The notes beneath the pieces are model-generated. The model was not told the origin of the DNA and ran no database searches. It was given only the letters and a program-made list of their open reading frames with translations. Below, one piece after another: positions 7,759 to 17,020 of a stretch of 64,000 nt of DNA (position 1 is its first letter; every line of letters begins with the position of its first letter). The position numbers and the translations under genes are program-made. This DNA is from Paludibacteraceae bacterium (GTDB taxonomy: Bacteria; Bacteroidota; Bacteroidia; Bacteroidales; Paludibacteraceae), in assembly GCA_017550335.1 (NCBI GenBank), contig JAFZPM010000027.1:62001-126000 (forward strand). Direction: 5' to 3'.

Positions 7759-8562
7759 ATGACATTACAAAAGTGGATTGAAGATAGAGCTATTCATGGC
7801 TTTCCTACGTTTTCTGTTGAGGATGTTAGGGCTGCTGACTTGTGCTCTTCAGAACAGATTCTTCAAAATGAACTTTCCAGACTTAGTTCAAACAAGACTA
7901 TAGCCAGTGTATATAGAGGGTATTACGTTATTATTCCCACTCAATATGTGTTGCGTGGATCTGTGCCAGCAACCTATTATATTGATCAGTTAATGTCGTA
8001 TCTGCAAAAGCCTTACTATGTATGTATGCTTAGTGCAGCAGAGCTACTTGGCGCTGCTCATCAACGTCCCCAGCAATTCTCTGTAATGACGACTTTTCCT
8101 AAGCGCAGGACAGTCTCTACTCGTAATGTAACCATTGATTGGTATTATCGGGATGGACTGCCAGAGGAAGCCCTGATTACAAAGAATACTGAAACGGGAA
8201 CTATCCGTATATCAAATCCTCTTCTAACCGCCGCTGACTTAGTGCAATATCAGCAACATGTAGGCGGATTGTCGCGAGTCGCCACCATACTTGAAGAACT
8301 TTCAGAGCAGATTGACATTAATAATCAGTTTGCGCCACTTGCAACTTATGTGAAAAAGGTTGTATGGCAACGACTTGGCTATATACTTGAAAATGTTGTC
8401 GGGGAAAAGAAGTTAGCAGATAAATTGTATGAACAACTTCGTGCATCATCGGGTTATTTCAAATATCAACCATTGAGTACATCGGCAGAAGATAATCCAT
8501 CATCCAGAAACAGCCGGTGGAAGATAAACATAAACGTAGAAATAGAAACAGACGATATATGA
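7759..8562 (+). CDS. abiEi: AbiEi family type IV antitoxin
   Basis: The 267-residue protein begins with a winged-helix-like region (GFPTFSVEDVRAADLCSSEQILQNELSRL, about residues 15-43). This is followed by the RGYYVIIP motif and the PYYVCMLSAAELLGAAHQ segment typical of AbiEi antitoxins. In characterised systems AbiEi neutralises the AbiEii nucleotidyltransferase and represses the operon. The stop codon overlaps the start of abiEii (ATGA), so the two are translationally coupled. The length fits the larger AbiEi versions with an extended C-terminal domain. Confidence 0.85.
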   Translation: MTLQKWIEDRAIHGFPTFSVEDVRAADLCSSEQILQNELSRLSSNKTIASVYRGYYVIIPTQYVLRGSVPATYYIDQLMSYLQKPYYVCMLSAAELLGAAHQRPQQFSVMTTFPKRRTVSTRNVTIDWYYRDGLPEEALITKNTETGTIRISNPLLTAADLVQYQQHVGGLSRVATILEELSEQIDINNQFAPLATYVKKVVWQRLGYILENVVGEKKLADKLYEQLRASSGYFKYQPLSTSAEDNPSSRNSRWKININVEIETDDI

Positions 8563-9362
8563 TTAACAGAATAGCGATACAACAGTGGAGTGAGCATGCT
8601 CCCTGGATAGATAATGCACAGATTGAACAAGATCTGATTATATGTCGTGCCTTGGTTTCCATCTTTAGCGATGAGTTCCTTGCATCGCAGTTGGCATTCC
8701 GAGGTGGAACAGCCCTACATAAACTCTATCTCTCGCCTCAGCCACGCTATAGTGAAGACATTGACTTGGTGCAGATTACTCCTGGACCAATCAAGCCTAT
8801 CATGTACCGACTGGGCGAAGTGCTTGACTGGCTGCCAGACAGAGTAACTAAGCAGAAGCGGTACAACAATACAATGCTGTTCCGGGTAGAGTCTGAAATA
8901 CCGCCCACAGTACAAATTCGTCTGAAAGTAGAAATCAATTGCTTCGAACATTTCAATGTTCTTGGGCTGACAAAGATTCCGTTCAATGTGGAGAACTCAT
9001 GGTTCACGGGCGAAGCCGAGTTGACGACCTATCATTTCGAAGAATTGTTGGGAACAAAACTTCGTGCCCTTTACCAGCGCAAGAAAGGCCGCGACCTCTT
9101 TGACCTTTATATCGCTTTACAGCGTAAGGACGTGGATGTTGATAAAGTCCTTCAATGTTATGAGAAATATATGGAATTTGTGGTTGAAAAGGCTCCATCT
9201 TACAAGCAGTTCGTCAACAATATGCAGGAGAAGATGGAAGATTCCGAGTTTACCAACGACATGCAATCCCTATTGCGCCCAGGCATAACATTCAATGCGA
9301 GTGAAGCCTATCCACTTATTTATAAAACCTTTATAGATAAGATGGAGGGAAAGAGAGATTAA
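8559..9362 (+). CDS. abiEii: AbiEii family nucleotidyltransferase toxin
   Basis: A longer frame starts at 8517 inside abiEi, but the ATG at 8559 overlaps the abiEi stop as ATGA, the usual coupled arrangement, giving 267 residues. The protein has the nucleotidyltransferase signature FRGGTALHK (about residues 46-54) and the acidic pair SEDIDLV (about 65-71). It also carries a conserved TKLRALYQRKKGRDLFDLY region (about 169-187). AbiEii-type toxins transfer nucleotides to RNA targets and arrest growth during phage attack. All expected catalytic acids are present, so it is probably active. Confidence 0.9.
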   Translation: MINRIAIQQWSEHAPWIDNAQIEQDLIICRALVSIFSDEFLASQLAFRGGTALHKLYLSPQPRYSEDIDLVQITPGPIKPIMYRLGEVLDWLPDRVTKQKRYNNTMLFRVESEIPPTVQIRLKVEINCFEHFNVLGLTKIPFNVENSWFTGEAELTTYHFEELLGTKLRALYQRKKGRDLFDLYIALQRKDVDVDKVLQCYEKYMEFVVEKAPSYKQFVNNMQEKMEDSEFTNDMQSLLRPGITFNASEAYPLIYKTFIDKMEGKRD

Positions 9363-9440
9363 AAATACTTTCTCTTTTGGAAAAATGTATAGATCAGCCA
9401 ACAAATATTATTTAATAAATAAACATATACATAACATACA

Positions 9441-11261
9441 ATGAATTTAGAAGAGAAAATTATTAGCGAAATAGCTGGTGAATTCACAATAGAGGCATAT
9501 CAGAGAGGCTATCGCTGGGGAAAAGATGAAGTTGAGCATCTTCTTGAAGACATCAACGAAATCCCAGATGGCCAGAAGTACTGCCTTCAACCAGTAGTAG
9601 TCAAAAACGTGAATGGTGTATATGAATTGATTGATGGTCAGCAGCGTATGACTACACTCTATTTGGTTATGAAGTATTTGAATGCCTATGTTGACATAAA
9701 TTACAGTATTGAGTACACCACACGAAAAAGTGAGAATGGTCATATTGGAAGTAAGGAACTGCTTGAAACAATTGATACGATAGACCTCACTTCCTGTTCA
9801 AGCAATATAGATGAGTTGTTCATCAAAAAATCATATGGTATAATAAAGGCGTGGTTTAATGGTGAAAAGTCTAAGATGATGAGTTTCGCCAATAAACTGC
9901 AGAAGCATGTAACAATTATTTGGTATGAGATAGATATCGATGAAGACAGCGTAAGCATTTTCACTCGCCTGAATATAGGCAAGATAAATCTTACCAATGC
10001 AGAACTTGTAAAGGCTTTATTTCTAAGCCGTGGAAAGAAAGACTCCGAAGGTCGCTATGCAGGGAATCCCTATGGCATAGAGGAAAAGAAACAACATGAA
10101 ATTGCTCTTGGGTGGGACTCCATGGAGAAAGACCTGCATGACGAAAAATTTTGGACTTTCATTACAAATGAAAAGTCTGACCGTTATCCTATCCGCATGG
10201 AGCTGTTGTTTGATATGATAGAAATGAAGCCGAGCGATGAAAGCAATTTCTATACATTTAATAGGTTCTATGAGAGGTTTAAGAATTCTGACAATAGATA
10301 TGACACATGGGAGCTGATTGAACGATACATGCAACAGCTAAAGGAATGGTACAATGACTTTGACCTGTTCCACCACATCGGATTCCTTGTTGCTACTGGT
10401 ACAAGCGTGAAATCCCTTCTTGACATAGCAATGAGTACCGATAATCCTATCAAAAAATCTGATTTCCGTCTCAAAGTGCTTGATATGATAAGAGAAAGGA
10501 TGGTGTTCATGGTGGGAGAAAAAAATAACAAAGAGGAATTAGACTATGCTGAACTGAATTACAATGACCATCCAGAGTATATACAGTATGTCCTTCTTCT
10601 GTTTAATGTTGAGACTATCAGACAAAAGGGGGACGAAAACATACGATTCCCCTTTGATCGATACAAAAATGAAGGGACGTGGTCTTTGGAACATATCCAT
10701 GCCCAGAACTCTGAAAGTCTGAAAACCAATCAAGAATGGAAGGAATGGCTTGATATTCACAAGAAATCTCTTGAGAGCCTGGAAGTAAGTTCTGAAGAAA
10801 AAAAACAAATTGATGATGTCATAGCTAAAATGGACACCGTCATTAGCCATATAAATGAAACAGGGTACAAAGGTTCCATAAAGGATGAGTTCAATGCAGT
10901 TGCTCCTGCTGTGATCAACATTCTATCAGATGGCGATGACAAGTCGCAGATGCACACTTTGTCAAATATGGCATTGCTGACCGTTGGAGAGAATGCGGCT
11001 CTTAAAAATTCCACTTTCGATGTAAAACGCATGAAGATTATTGCTATGGACAAAGCTGGAGAGTACATTCCAATATGTACTCGAAACGTTTTTATGAAGT
11101 ACTATTCTTCCTCCGATACGAAGCTTCATTTCTGGTCAGAAGAAGATAGAAAAGGTTATATCGGTGCTATGAATAATGTCTTATTCGACCATAAAGAAAA
11201 AATGATTGATAACAAAGATATTAAACTCATTAAAGACAAAATACATTATGGCAACAGATAA
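9441..11261 (+). CDS. DUF262/DUF1524 protein, GmrSD-like putative nuclease
   Basis: The 606-residue protein has the two DUF262 hallmarks: QRGYRWG (residues 21-27) and DGQQRMTTLY (65-74). The latter forms the ParB/sulfiredoxin-like NTP-binding core. The FTRLNIGKINLTNAELVK motif follows at about 173. Near residue 416 is SLEHIHAQNS, the histidine motif of the DUF1524 HNH-type nuclease domain. Family members include the type IV modification-dependent restriction enzyme GmrSD and other anti-phage proteins. The gene starts 78 bases after abiEii and overlaps the next DUF262 gene, indicating a two-protein module. Confidence 0.85.
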   Translation: MNLEEKIISEIAGEFTIEAYQRGYRWGKDEVEHLLEDINEIPDGQKYCLQPVVVKNVNGVYELIDGQQRMTTLYLVMKYLNAYVDINYSIEYTTRKSENGHIGSKELLETIDTIDLTSCSSNIDELFIKKSYGIIKAWFNGEKSKMMSFANKLQKHVTIIWYEIDIDEDSVSIFTRLNIGKINLTNAELVKALFLSRGKKDSEGRYAGNPYGIEEKKQHEIALGWDSMEKDLHDEKFWTFITNEKSDRYPIRMELLFDMIEMKPSDESNFYTFNRFYERFKNSDNRYDTWELIERYMQQLKEWYNDFDLFHHIGFLVATGTSVKSLLDIAMSTDNPIKKSDFRLKVLDMIRERMVFMVGEKNNKEELDYAELNYNDHPEYIQYVLLLFNVETIRQKGDENIRFPFDRYKNEGTWSLEHIHAQNSESLKTNQEWKEWLDIHKKSLESLEVSSEEKKQIDDVIAKMDTVISHINETGYKGSIKDEFNAVAPAVINILSDGDDKSQMHTLSNMALLTVGENAALKNSTFDVKRMKIIAMDKAGEYIPICTRNVFMKYYSSSDTKLHFWSEEDRKGYIGAMNNVLFDHKEKMIDNKDIKLIKDKIHYGNR

Positions 11262-13479
11262 TAAGAAATATGAACAGCATAGTTTCAAGTCTTTTCTTGA
11301 ACATTATCATGTGGTTATTCCCATGGTGCAGAGAGATTATGCACAAGGACGTACCACAGATGATGTCAACCGTGTGAGAAACAGATTCCTTGATGCAATT
11401 AAATCCTACCTCGTAAAATCAGAAGATGACAACGAAGTGATGAAAATGGATTTTATCTATGGAGAAAAGGAGCAGGTTTGGAGCACTACTATAGCGAATA
11501 AACTTGAGAAAATAATTGTGACTCCACTTGACGGACAACAACGTCTGACGACTCTATATTTGCTTCATTGGTATGCTGCAAAGAAAGATGGTATAGAAGA
11601 ATCTTATTACATGTTCCTTAACAACTTCACTTATGACATCCGTCCTAGTTCACGAGACTTTTGCGCACATCTAATGCAATATGCCCCAGATTGGTCATTA
11701 CCGTTACAAGAGCAGTTGATTGACCAGAACTGGTTTATGGGCGAATGGCACAATGACCCCACCATTATCGGTATGCTTGTGATGCTGGATTCCATCAATG
11801 AGAAATTCAGCGACATAGCAAAACTATGGGAAATCTTAACTGGAGAAAAGGAACGTATCGTCTTTTATTTCTTACCTTTGTCTGAGAATGGACTCTCTGA
11901 TGAATTGTATATCAAGATGAACTCCAGAGGTAAGAAACTAACCCCCTTTGAACATTTTAAAGCAGAGTATGAAAATTTATACGAAAAGGACTCAGAGGAA
12001 GCAAGAACGGTGAATCACAAATTTGACGTTGAGTGGGCTGACACATTCTTCCCATATCGTAATCAAGATGACATCGTGGACAATGACTTCATGAGATATT
12101 TCTTTTATGTAAGCCATATTCTTTGCTACGAACAAGGCATTAAGAAATCCAACGATGAGTTTGAACTCATCAAATTGATATATAGCGATTCTCCTAACGC
12201 AGTTGCCAATCGCAAATATCTTGAAGATGCTTTAGATTGTTGGCATAGGGTTATAACTGATTATAAATCGATAGACGCATTCTTCGAGAAATACCTTTCT
12301 GGGTTTGCTTATGAGAAAAGCAAGGTGGCTACATTTAAGTATGTTAGCGAGTACTGTGGAACTCAAAATTTCTTTCATGCTTGCGTGAAACTTTATCCAG
12401 TTAATAATCAAAAATTTTCATATAGTGACTTTCTGTTCCTTTATGGAATAATCACCTACCTGATAAACAAGGACGCAATAAAAGAAGATGACTTTATTGA
12501 CCGTCTTCGTACTTTAAGGAACCTTATTTGGAATTCTAATTCTGGTGAGATTCGTGGTGATGCTGACTACATGAAAGACTTACTTTGCGAAGTAAAGGAC
12601 CTGATGGTGACAGGTATTATTAACAAAGAACTGACGCACAAGTTTAATGGACTACAGACAAATGAGGAAGCAGTGAAAAAAGAGAAAGAACAAGAAATTG
12701 ACATAGAAACCCTTCATCGATTCGAGGATCATCCTTTGATTTACGGCTATGTGTCAGGACTAGGGTATGCCCATCTTGATTTGGTGGATACTTTTCTTTC
12801 TTTGTTCAGTGGCGCTCATGAATTTGTTAAGATACATCGTGCAATGTTAGCTATTGGTGATTATAGACAGAATGACTCCAGTCGTTACTATTTGGGAAAC
12901 CATAACAGAGCAACTTGGTCACAGCTATTGCATAAAAGCCGTGATCGAAGTAATTTCGAGGAAAAAACAATGTCTGTTCTTCGCATCCTTCTTCAACGAA
13001 TTAAGGATGGGGAGAATTTGGATACTATTATCAACAAATACCTTTCAGAAAAGGAAGAAGCACATACATACGATTGGCGTTATTACTTTGTAAAGTATCC
13101 TGATATGTTGCGTGGTGCAGAGGGCAAACTGAAGTGGAAAGATGAATCGAATGACTATATCATCACTACGCTTAATAAAAATCAGTTAAACGGACAGCAC
13201 TGGAATCCTTTCTTGAATGTGTTATACCAGAATTTGTCAGAAAAGTTGTTGGATAAAGATGGCAAGAAGATTATAGTGCTGGCTAACTATGGGGAGAATT
13301 TGAACATTCTAAAACCGATTTCGTCTTTAGCTGCCACTGGTACAGGCTTCATTTATTATCATCAAGACACTTATGAAGTATGGGATGTAGTACAGGAAGA
13401 TTCTATTGACAAAGTCGATAGAATAGCTTTTGCTATTGAGAAAGTAACGAATTTAGTTCAAGAGAATAAGAATACATAA
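11248..13479 (+). CDS. second DUF262 protein with long non-HNH C-terminus
   Basis: The preferred start at 11248 (MATDNKK) overlaps the previous gene by 14 bases; an ATG at 11206 would lie deep inside it. The 743-residue protein has PMVQRDYAQGR (residues 25-35) and PLDGQQRLTTLYLLHWYA near residue 92. A YIKMNSRGKKLTPFEHFK motif also matches the DUF262 core. No LExIxP/HNH histidine motif was found. The last 400 residues are instead a long alpha-rich region ending in a small beta domain (ILKPISSLAATGTGFIYY). It may act as the sensing or NTPase partner of the upstream nuclease. Confidence 0.75.
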   Translation: MATDNKKYEQHSFKSFLEHYHVVIPMVQRDYAQGRTTDDVNRVRNRFLDAIKSYLVKSEDDNEVMKMDFIYGEKEQVWSTTIANKLEKIIVTPLDGQQRLTTLYLLHWYAAKKDGIEESYYMFLNNFTYDIRPSSRDFCAHLMQYAPDWSLPLQEQLIDQNWFMGEWHNDPTIIGMLVMLDSINEKFSDIAKLWEILTGEKERIVFYFLPLSENGLSDELYIKMNSRGKKLTPFEHFKAEYENLYEKDSEEARTVNHKFDVEWADTFFPYRNQDDIVDNDFMRYFFYVSHILCYEQGIKKSNDEFELIKLIYSDSPNAVANRKYLEDALDCWHRVITDYKSIDAFFEKYLSGFAYEKSKVATFKYVSEYCGTQNFFHACVKLYPVNNQKFSYSDFLFLYGIITYLINKDAIKEDDFIDRLRTLRNLIWNSNSGEIRGDADYMKDLLCEVKDLMVTGIINKELTHKFNGLQTNEEAVKKEKEQEIDIETLHRFEDHPLIYGYVSGLGYAHLDLVDTFLSLFSGAHEFVKIHRAMLAIGDYRQNDSSRYYLGNHNRATWSQLLHKSRDRSNFEEKTMSVLRILLQRIKDGENLDTIINKYLSEKEEAHTYDWRYYFVKYPDMLRGAEGKLKWKDESNDYIITTLNKNQLNGQHWNPFLNVLYQNLSEKLLDKDGKKIIVLANYGENLNILKPISSLAATGTGFIYYHQDTYEVWDVVQEDSIDKVDRIAFAIEKVTNLVQENKNT

Positions 13480-13520
13480 TCTTATGAGATTTTTTGTCCC
13501 TCAGCTATTTTCGACTATCT

Positions 13521-13565
13521 CGGGGGATAGATGGGGGACAAAATGGACGAAATTCTGTAAATATG
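13521..13565 (+). repeat. right copy of the diverged direct repeat flanking the island
   Basis: This matches 7351-7397 in the same orientation and begins 42 bases after the second DUF262 gene. A TTTGCAGAT motif resembling the left-side 32-bp units follows at 13611-13619. Confidence 0.5.
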
Positions 13566-13641
13566 GTCACAAGCAATAATGCTTGAAAAAAGTCTTTTAG
13601 AGGCCTATATTTGCAGATAGTATGCGTTTCTTTGCAAAAAA

Positions 13642-15054
13642 TCACTTACCCACGCAAAAATTCCTAAAAATATTTCCCAACACCTCGTCGTTTGTGATCT
13701 CTCCTCCTGTGATTTCGGCGAGGAAGAAGAGGCAGTCGCGGATGTCACGGCTGAGGAGGTCGCCTGAGAGGTTCTCCTGCAGCCCTTCACGGACACGGTC
13801 GATGGCGCTGAGGGCGTTGCGAAGGGCTTCGTAGTGGCGGAGGTTCGTCACCACCACACCTTCCGTCTCCGCTTCGTGGATGCCGGATCGCTGGGTCAAT
13901 TCGTCCAGCACGGCTTGCTTGTTGAGGTCGTTCTTGGCGGAGATGCGTAGGCTGGATAGCCCGTGGGATGCCACGAGTTGCTGCAGCTCCGCTTGCTGCG
14001 CCTCGCTCGATAGGTCTACTTTGTTCAGCAGCGCCACCGCCTCTTTCCCTTCCCAATGCGGGGCGTTCTGGCGCATGAAGTCGCTGTTGCGCTCGATGCT
14101 TTCTGTCGTGTCGAGCACCACCAAGACGATCCTTGCCTCGTCCATCTTCTTGAAGGTGCGCTCGATGCCCATCGCCTCCACCTTGTCGGAGGTCTTGCGG
14201 ATGCCCGCCGTGTCGATGAAGCGGAAGAGCGTGCCGTTGATCTGCATGGTGTCCTCGATGATGTCTCTTGTGGTGCCGTGCACGTCGCTCACGATGGCGC
14301 GGTCCTCATTCAGCAACCAGTTGAGCAGGGTGGACTTGCCTACGTTCGTCTCGCCGATGATGGCCACCGGTATGCCGTTCTTGATGGCGTTGCCGTACTG
14401 GAACGTGTCCGCTAAGGAGCCGATCCTCGTGTGGATCTCCTCCACCAACTGCGTCAGGTGGCTCCTGTCCGCGAACTCCACGTCCTCCTCGCTGAAGTCC
14501 AGCTCCAGTTCGATGAGGGAGACGAATTTCAGCAGTTTGTCGCGCAGTTGGCTCAGCTCCTTCGAGAAGCCGCCACGCATCTGCTTGATCGCCAGGCGAT
14601 GGGCGGCGGATGAGTTGGAGGCGATGACGTCCGCCACGGCTTCCGCTTGCGAGAGGTCCATCTTGCCGTTCAGGAAGGCCCGTTGCGTGAATTCCCCTGG
14701 TTGGGCCATGCGGCAACCCTTCTCCAAAAGCAGCTGTATGATGCGTTGCTGGATGAAGGTGGAGCCGTGGCAGGCTATCTCCACCGAGTTCTCTCCCGTG
14801 AAGGAGTGCGGGGCGATGTAGAGGGTCGCGACCACCTCGTCGATGATCTCCCCTTCGTCGTTCCGTATGGTGCCGAAATGGGCGGTGTGGCTTGGCGCGT
14901 CGGCCAGTCGCTTGACCTTCTTGGCGGAGACGAATAGCTTGTCCGCGATGTGGATCGCCTCGTCGCCCGAAAGGCGTATGATGGCGATGGCTCCCATGCC
15001 GGGGGCGGTTGAGATGGCACATATCGTGTCGGCTGTCGTATTGAATCTTTCCAT
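13642..15054 (-). CDS. mnmE: tRNA uridine-5-carboxymethylaminomethyl modification GTPase MnmE
   Basis: The 470-residue protein has the full MnmE layout. An N-terminal tetrahydrofolate-binding domain (DTICAISTAPGMGAIAIIR) is followed by helical segments and an embedded G domain. The G domain shows GETNVGKST at about residue 230, DTAGIRKT for G3 and LLNKVDL for G4. The C-terminal FCVGK supplies the catalytic-site cysteine. With MnmG it modifies the wobble uridine of several tRNAs. It lies 4 bases after the epimerase-like gene on the same strand, so the two are probably co-transcribed. Length and all motifs are normal. Confidence 0.97.
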   Translation of the reverse strand: MERFNTTADTICAISTAPGMGAIAIIRLSGDEAIHIADKLFVSAKKVKRLADAPSHTAHFGTIRNDEGEIIDEVVATLYIAPHSFTGENSVEIACHGSTFIQQRIIQLLLEKGCRMAQPGEFTQRAFLNGKMDLSQAEAVADVIASNSSAAHRLAIKQMRGGFSKELSQLRDKLLKFVSLIELELDFSEEDVEFADRSHLTQLVEEIHTRIGSLADTFQYGNAIKNGIPVAIIGETNVGKSTLLNWLLNEDRAIVSDVHGTTRDIIEDTMQINGTLFRFIDTAGIRKTSDKVEAMGIERTFKKMDEARIVLVVLDTTESIERNSDFMRQNAPHWEGKEAVALLNKVDLSSEAQQAELQQLVASHGLSSLRISAKNDLNKQAVLDELTQRSGIHEAETEGVVVTNLRHYEALRNALSAIDRVREGLQENLSGDLLSRDIRDCLFFLAEITGGEITNDEVLGNIFRNFCVGK

Positions 15055-15058
15055 GTTG

Positions 15059-16540
15059 TCAATCTTTTTCCCAACCGTCGAAGATCTCCTCTCCGTATTG
15101 GTTGTGTTCTTCCTTGCTATGTGTAGGATACCATATTTGGGCGAAGAAGGGGTTCCCCTTCGCTATTTCGTCGTAGTTCCAAGGCGACGGCAGGCATTCG
15201 GGGCACCAATGTCCGCCGAGCAGCACGAGGGTGGGGGAGGCCTTGAAGCGGTGGCCGAATTGGCACTCCCACTCGATTGGGGTGCGACGGTCTCCCTTGG
15301 TCATCTCCTCGCTGACGCATCGGCCTCCTCGGAAGCGGGCCGCCTGGCGCATGTCTTCGATGTTCCACTCCTCCGTAGGCTTGGACTCGTCGTAGCCATG
15401 GTCCAGCACGATGGCTTTCTCCGAAGGGTGGGATAGGTCCTGGTGTTGCCAGTCCGGTATCTTCTCCCAAGCCTCCTTGGTGCCGTAGTAGGCGGCTATT
15501 CGTTTCTTGTCGTCGTTCTTGATCCACCATTGCGTGCCCCATCGTTTCTTGTAGGCCAATGGACGGATGAACTGCTTGATGAGGCATCCGGGCACGATGG
15601 CCGCCAGATGGTAGTACCAAGGCACTTGCCTGCCCATCTGCTTGAAGTAATCGTCCACCGGCACGTTGCCGCGGAAGTGCAGGTAATCCTCCAGCACTTG
15701 GGAGTCCAGGTACCAGTAGCCGTGGAAGTTGCGCAGGACGAACCATTTCGGGTCGAATATCTTCTCCGGCTTAGGGCAGTGGATCGCCTTGAGCAGCTTG
15801 CATTCCAGCTCGTAGTTGCTGAGACGGTAGGCAGGACCGCTTCCGATGTTGTAGAAACGGTTCCAGAAACTCTCTGGGAGCTCCGTATCGCACAGGTTGG
15901 CGAGCACCCGACCGCTGTCCTCTATCGTTGTCCATTCCAGCACGCCACGGAGCGGCACGTGGAACATGATCGGGTCGAACTGCTTGATGATGTTAGGGTA
16001 CAGGATGCCTGATTGGCGGAGGGATACCCATCTTTTGAGCCCCGACTCCGCGAAGATGCGTTCCGCCACGGTCTTGCTGATGGCGTAGTGGTCATATACG
16101 CTGATGCAGATGGGGTCGCCCGTACGTCCCCAATGGTTCGGTTCGTTGCGGTCGCTCGTTTGGGCGACGGAACCGATGTAGCACACCCGGATGTCGTCCG
16201 CGTTAGGCTGGGCCAGCACCGCCTTCACCACGTTCTCCGCCGCGGTCCTGTTCACGAGGCGGGTCTTGTTCGGGAAGTAGTCGGCGGAAGGGGAAACCAT
16301 GCCACCCACGTGCAGCACGTAGTCGGCGCCCTCCGTTGCCTTGAGCACATCCTCGTATCGCGTGAGGTCTCCCCAAACGACTCGTATCCGATCCATGAGG
16401 GGCGCCAGTTTCTTCTGGTTCTTCCGGCTTGGACGGGCGAGGACGGTGATGTCGAACCGTTCACTCCTTTTGACGAGTTCCTGCAGACCTGCCCAACCCA
16501 TTGTCCCTGTCGCTCCAGTTAAGAAAATCTTTTTTTTCAT
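15059..16540 (-). CDS. NAD-dependent epimerase/dehydratase fused to a C-terminal zinc ribbon
   Basis: The start at 16540 (MKKKIFLTGATGTMG) is chosen over 16552 because it places the Rossmann strand at the N-terminus. The first 330 residues are an extended short-chain dehydrogenase with TGATGTMGWAGL at the start and a YAISK catalytic pair near residue 165. Residues after about 400 form a separate module with CVSEEM, ECQFGHRF and HWCPEC; the WxC..GH.F...WCPEC pattern resembles Bacteroidota treble-clef/zinc-ribbon repeats. Substrate is unknown. It precedes mnmE by 4 bases. The fusion is unusual for the family. Confidence 0.8.
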   Translation of the reverse strand: MKKKIFLTGATGTMGWAGLQELVKRSERFDITVLARPSRKNQKKLAPLMDRIRVVWGDLTRYEDVLKATEGADYVLHVGGMVSPSADYFPNKTRLVNRTAAENVVKAVLAQPNADDIRVCYIGSVAQTSDRNEPNHWGRTGDPICISVYDHYAISKTVAERIFAESGLKRWVSLRQSGILYPNIIKQFDPIMFHVPLRGVLEWTTIEDSGRVLANLCDTELPESFWNRFYNIGSGPAYRLSNYELECKLLKAIHCPKPEKIFDPKWFVLRNFHGYWYLDSQVLEDYLHFRGNVPVDDYFKQMGRQVPWYYHLAAIVPGCLIKQFIRPLAYKKRWGTQWWIKNDDKKRIAAYYGTKEAWEKIPDWQHQDLSHPSEKAIVLDHGYDESKPTEEWNIEDMRQAARFRGGRCVSEEMTKGDRRTPIEWECQFGHRFKASPTLVLLGGHWCPECLPSPWNYDEIAKGNPFFAQIWYPTHSKEEHNQYGEEIFDGWEKD

Positions 16541-16619
16541 CGATTTTTCCACATTTTAGAATAACGGATTGCTTTATTTCTTATCTTTGGAAAGTGAGCG
16601 ATATGATGATTGCTCTGCG

Positions 16620-16627
16620 CAAAGTTA
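16620..16627 (-). promoter_or_regulatory. -7 box (TAACTTTG) for the epimerase-mnmE pair
   Basis: A TAnnTTTG match on the minus strand about 80 bases upstream of the epimerase start. No -33 element is clear. Confidence 0.35.
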
Positions 16628-16740
16628 GTAATATTTTCCTTTGGGCAGGCGGATGTGTGCGGACATTTGAACGTGAATTGAAAAAAGATGCTGTGTAATA
16701 TCTTTTTGAAAAAGTTTTTAACAAAAAAAATGTCTCCACA

Positions 16741-16773
16741 TTTGTTGCAAATCATTAATATTTCGTACTTTTG
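16741..16773 (+). promoter_or_regulatory. promoter of the DUF2582 gene (TTTG-N21-TACTTTTG)
   Basis: TTTG at 16741-16744 and TACTTTTG at 16766-16773 match the Bacteroides -33 and -7 boxes with a 21-base spacer. The start codon is 47 bases downstream. Confidence 0.65.
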
Positions 16774-16819
16774 TAGAGATGTGAATAAATTCTAACATAT
16801 TTTAAACATTTTATTAACC

Positions 16820-17020
16820 ATGCTACAGAACGTAATTGGAGAAAATTCCGGTAAGGTTTGGCGTTTGCTGAATGAAAAGGGAGAATTGACCTTTAACCAG
16901 ATTAAGAAAGAACTGAAGTTGAAGAACGAGGAGATCTATCTCGCCTTGGGTTGGCTCTTCCGTGAGGATGTTATCTATTCTTGCGAGAAGGATGAAACTC
17001 TCTACTTTGGTTGCCGTTAA
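16820..17020 (+). CDS. small winged-helix protein (DUF2582)
   Basis: The 66-residue protein is a single winged helix-turn-helix: GKVWRLLNEKGELTFNQIKKEL, recognition-helix segment LKNEEIYLALGWLFRED, then a short beta wing VIYSCEKDETLYFGC. It matches the DUF2582 family found throughout Bacteroidota. It has its own strong promoter and is followed by a terminator, so it is monocistronic. It is probably a small DNA-binding or protein-interaction factor; the target is not known. Confidence 0.8.
   Translation: MLQNVIGENSGKVWRLLNEKGELTFNQIKKELKLKNEEIYLALGWLFREDVIYSCEKDETLYFGCR

Noticed and set aside
14306..15022. 238-codon alternative-frame ORF within mnmE
   Set aside because: Shadow of the GC-rich mnmE coding sequence; composition is dominated by Arg, Gly, His and Pro and no motifs are present.
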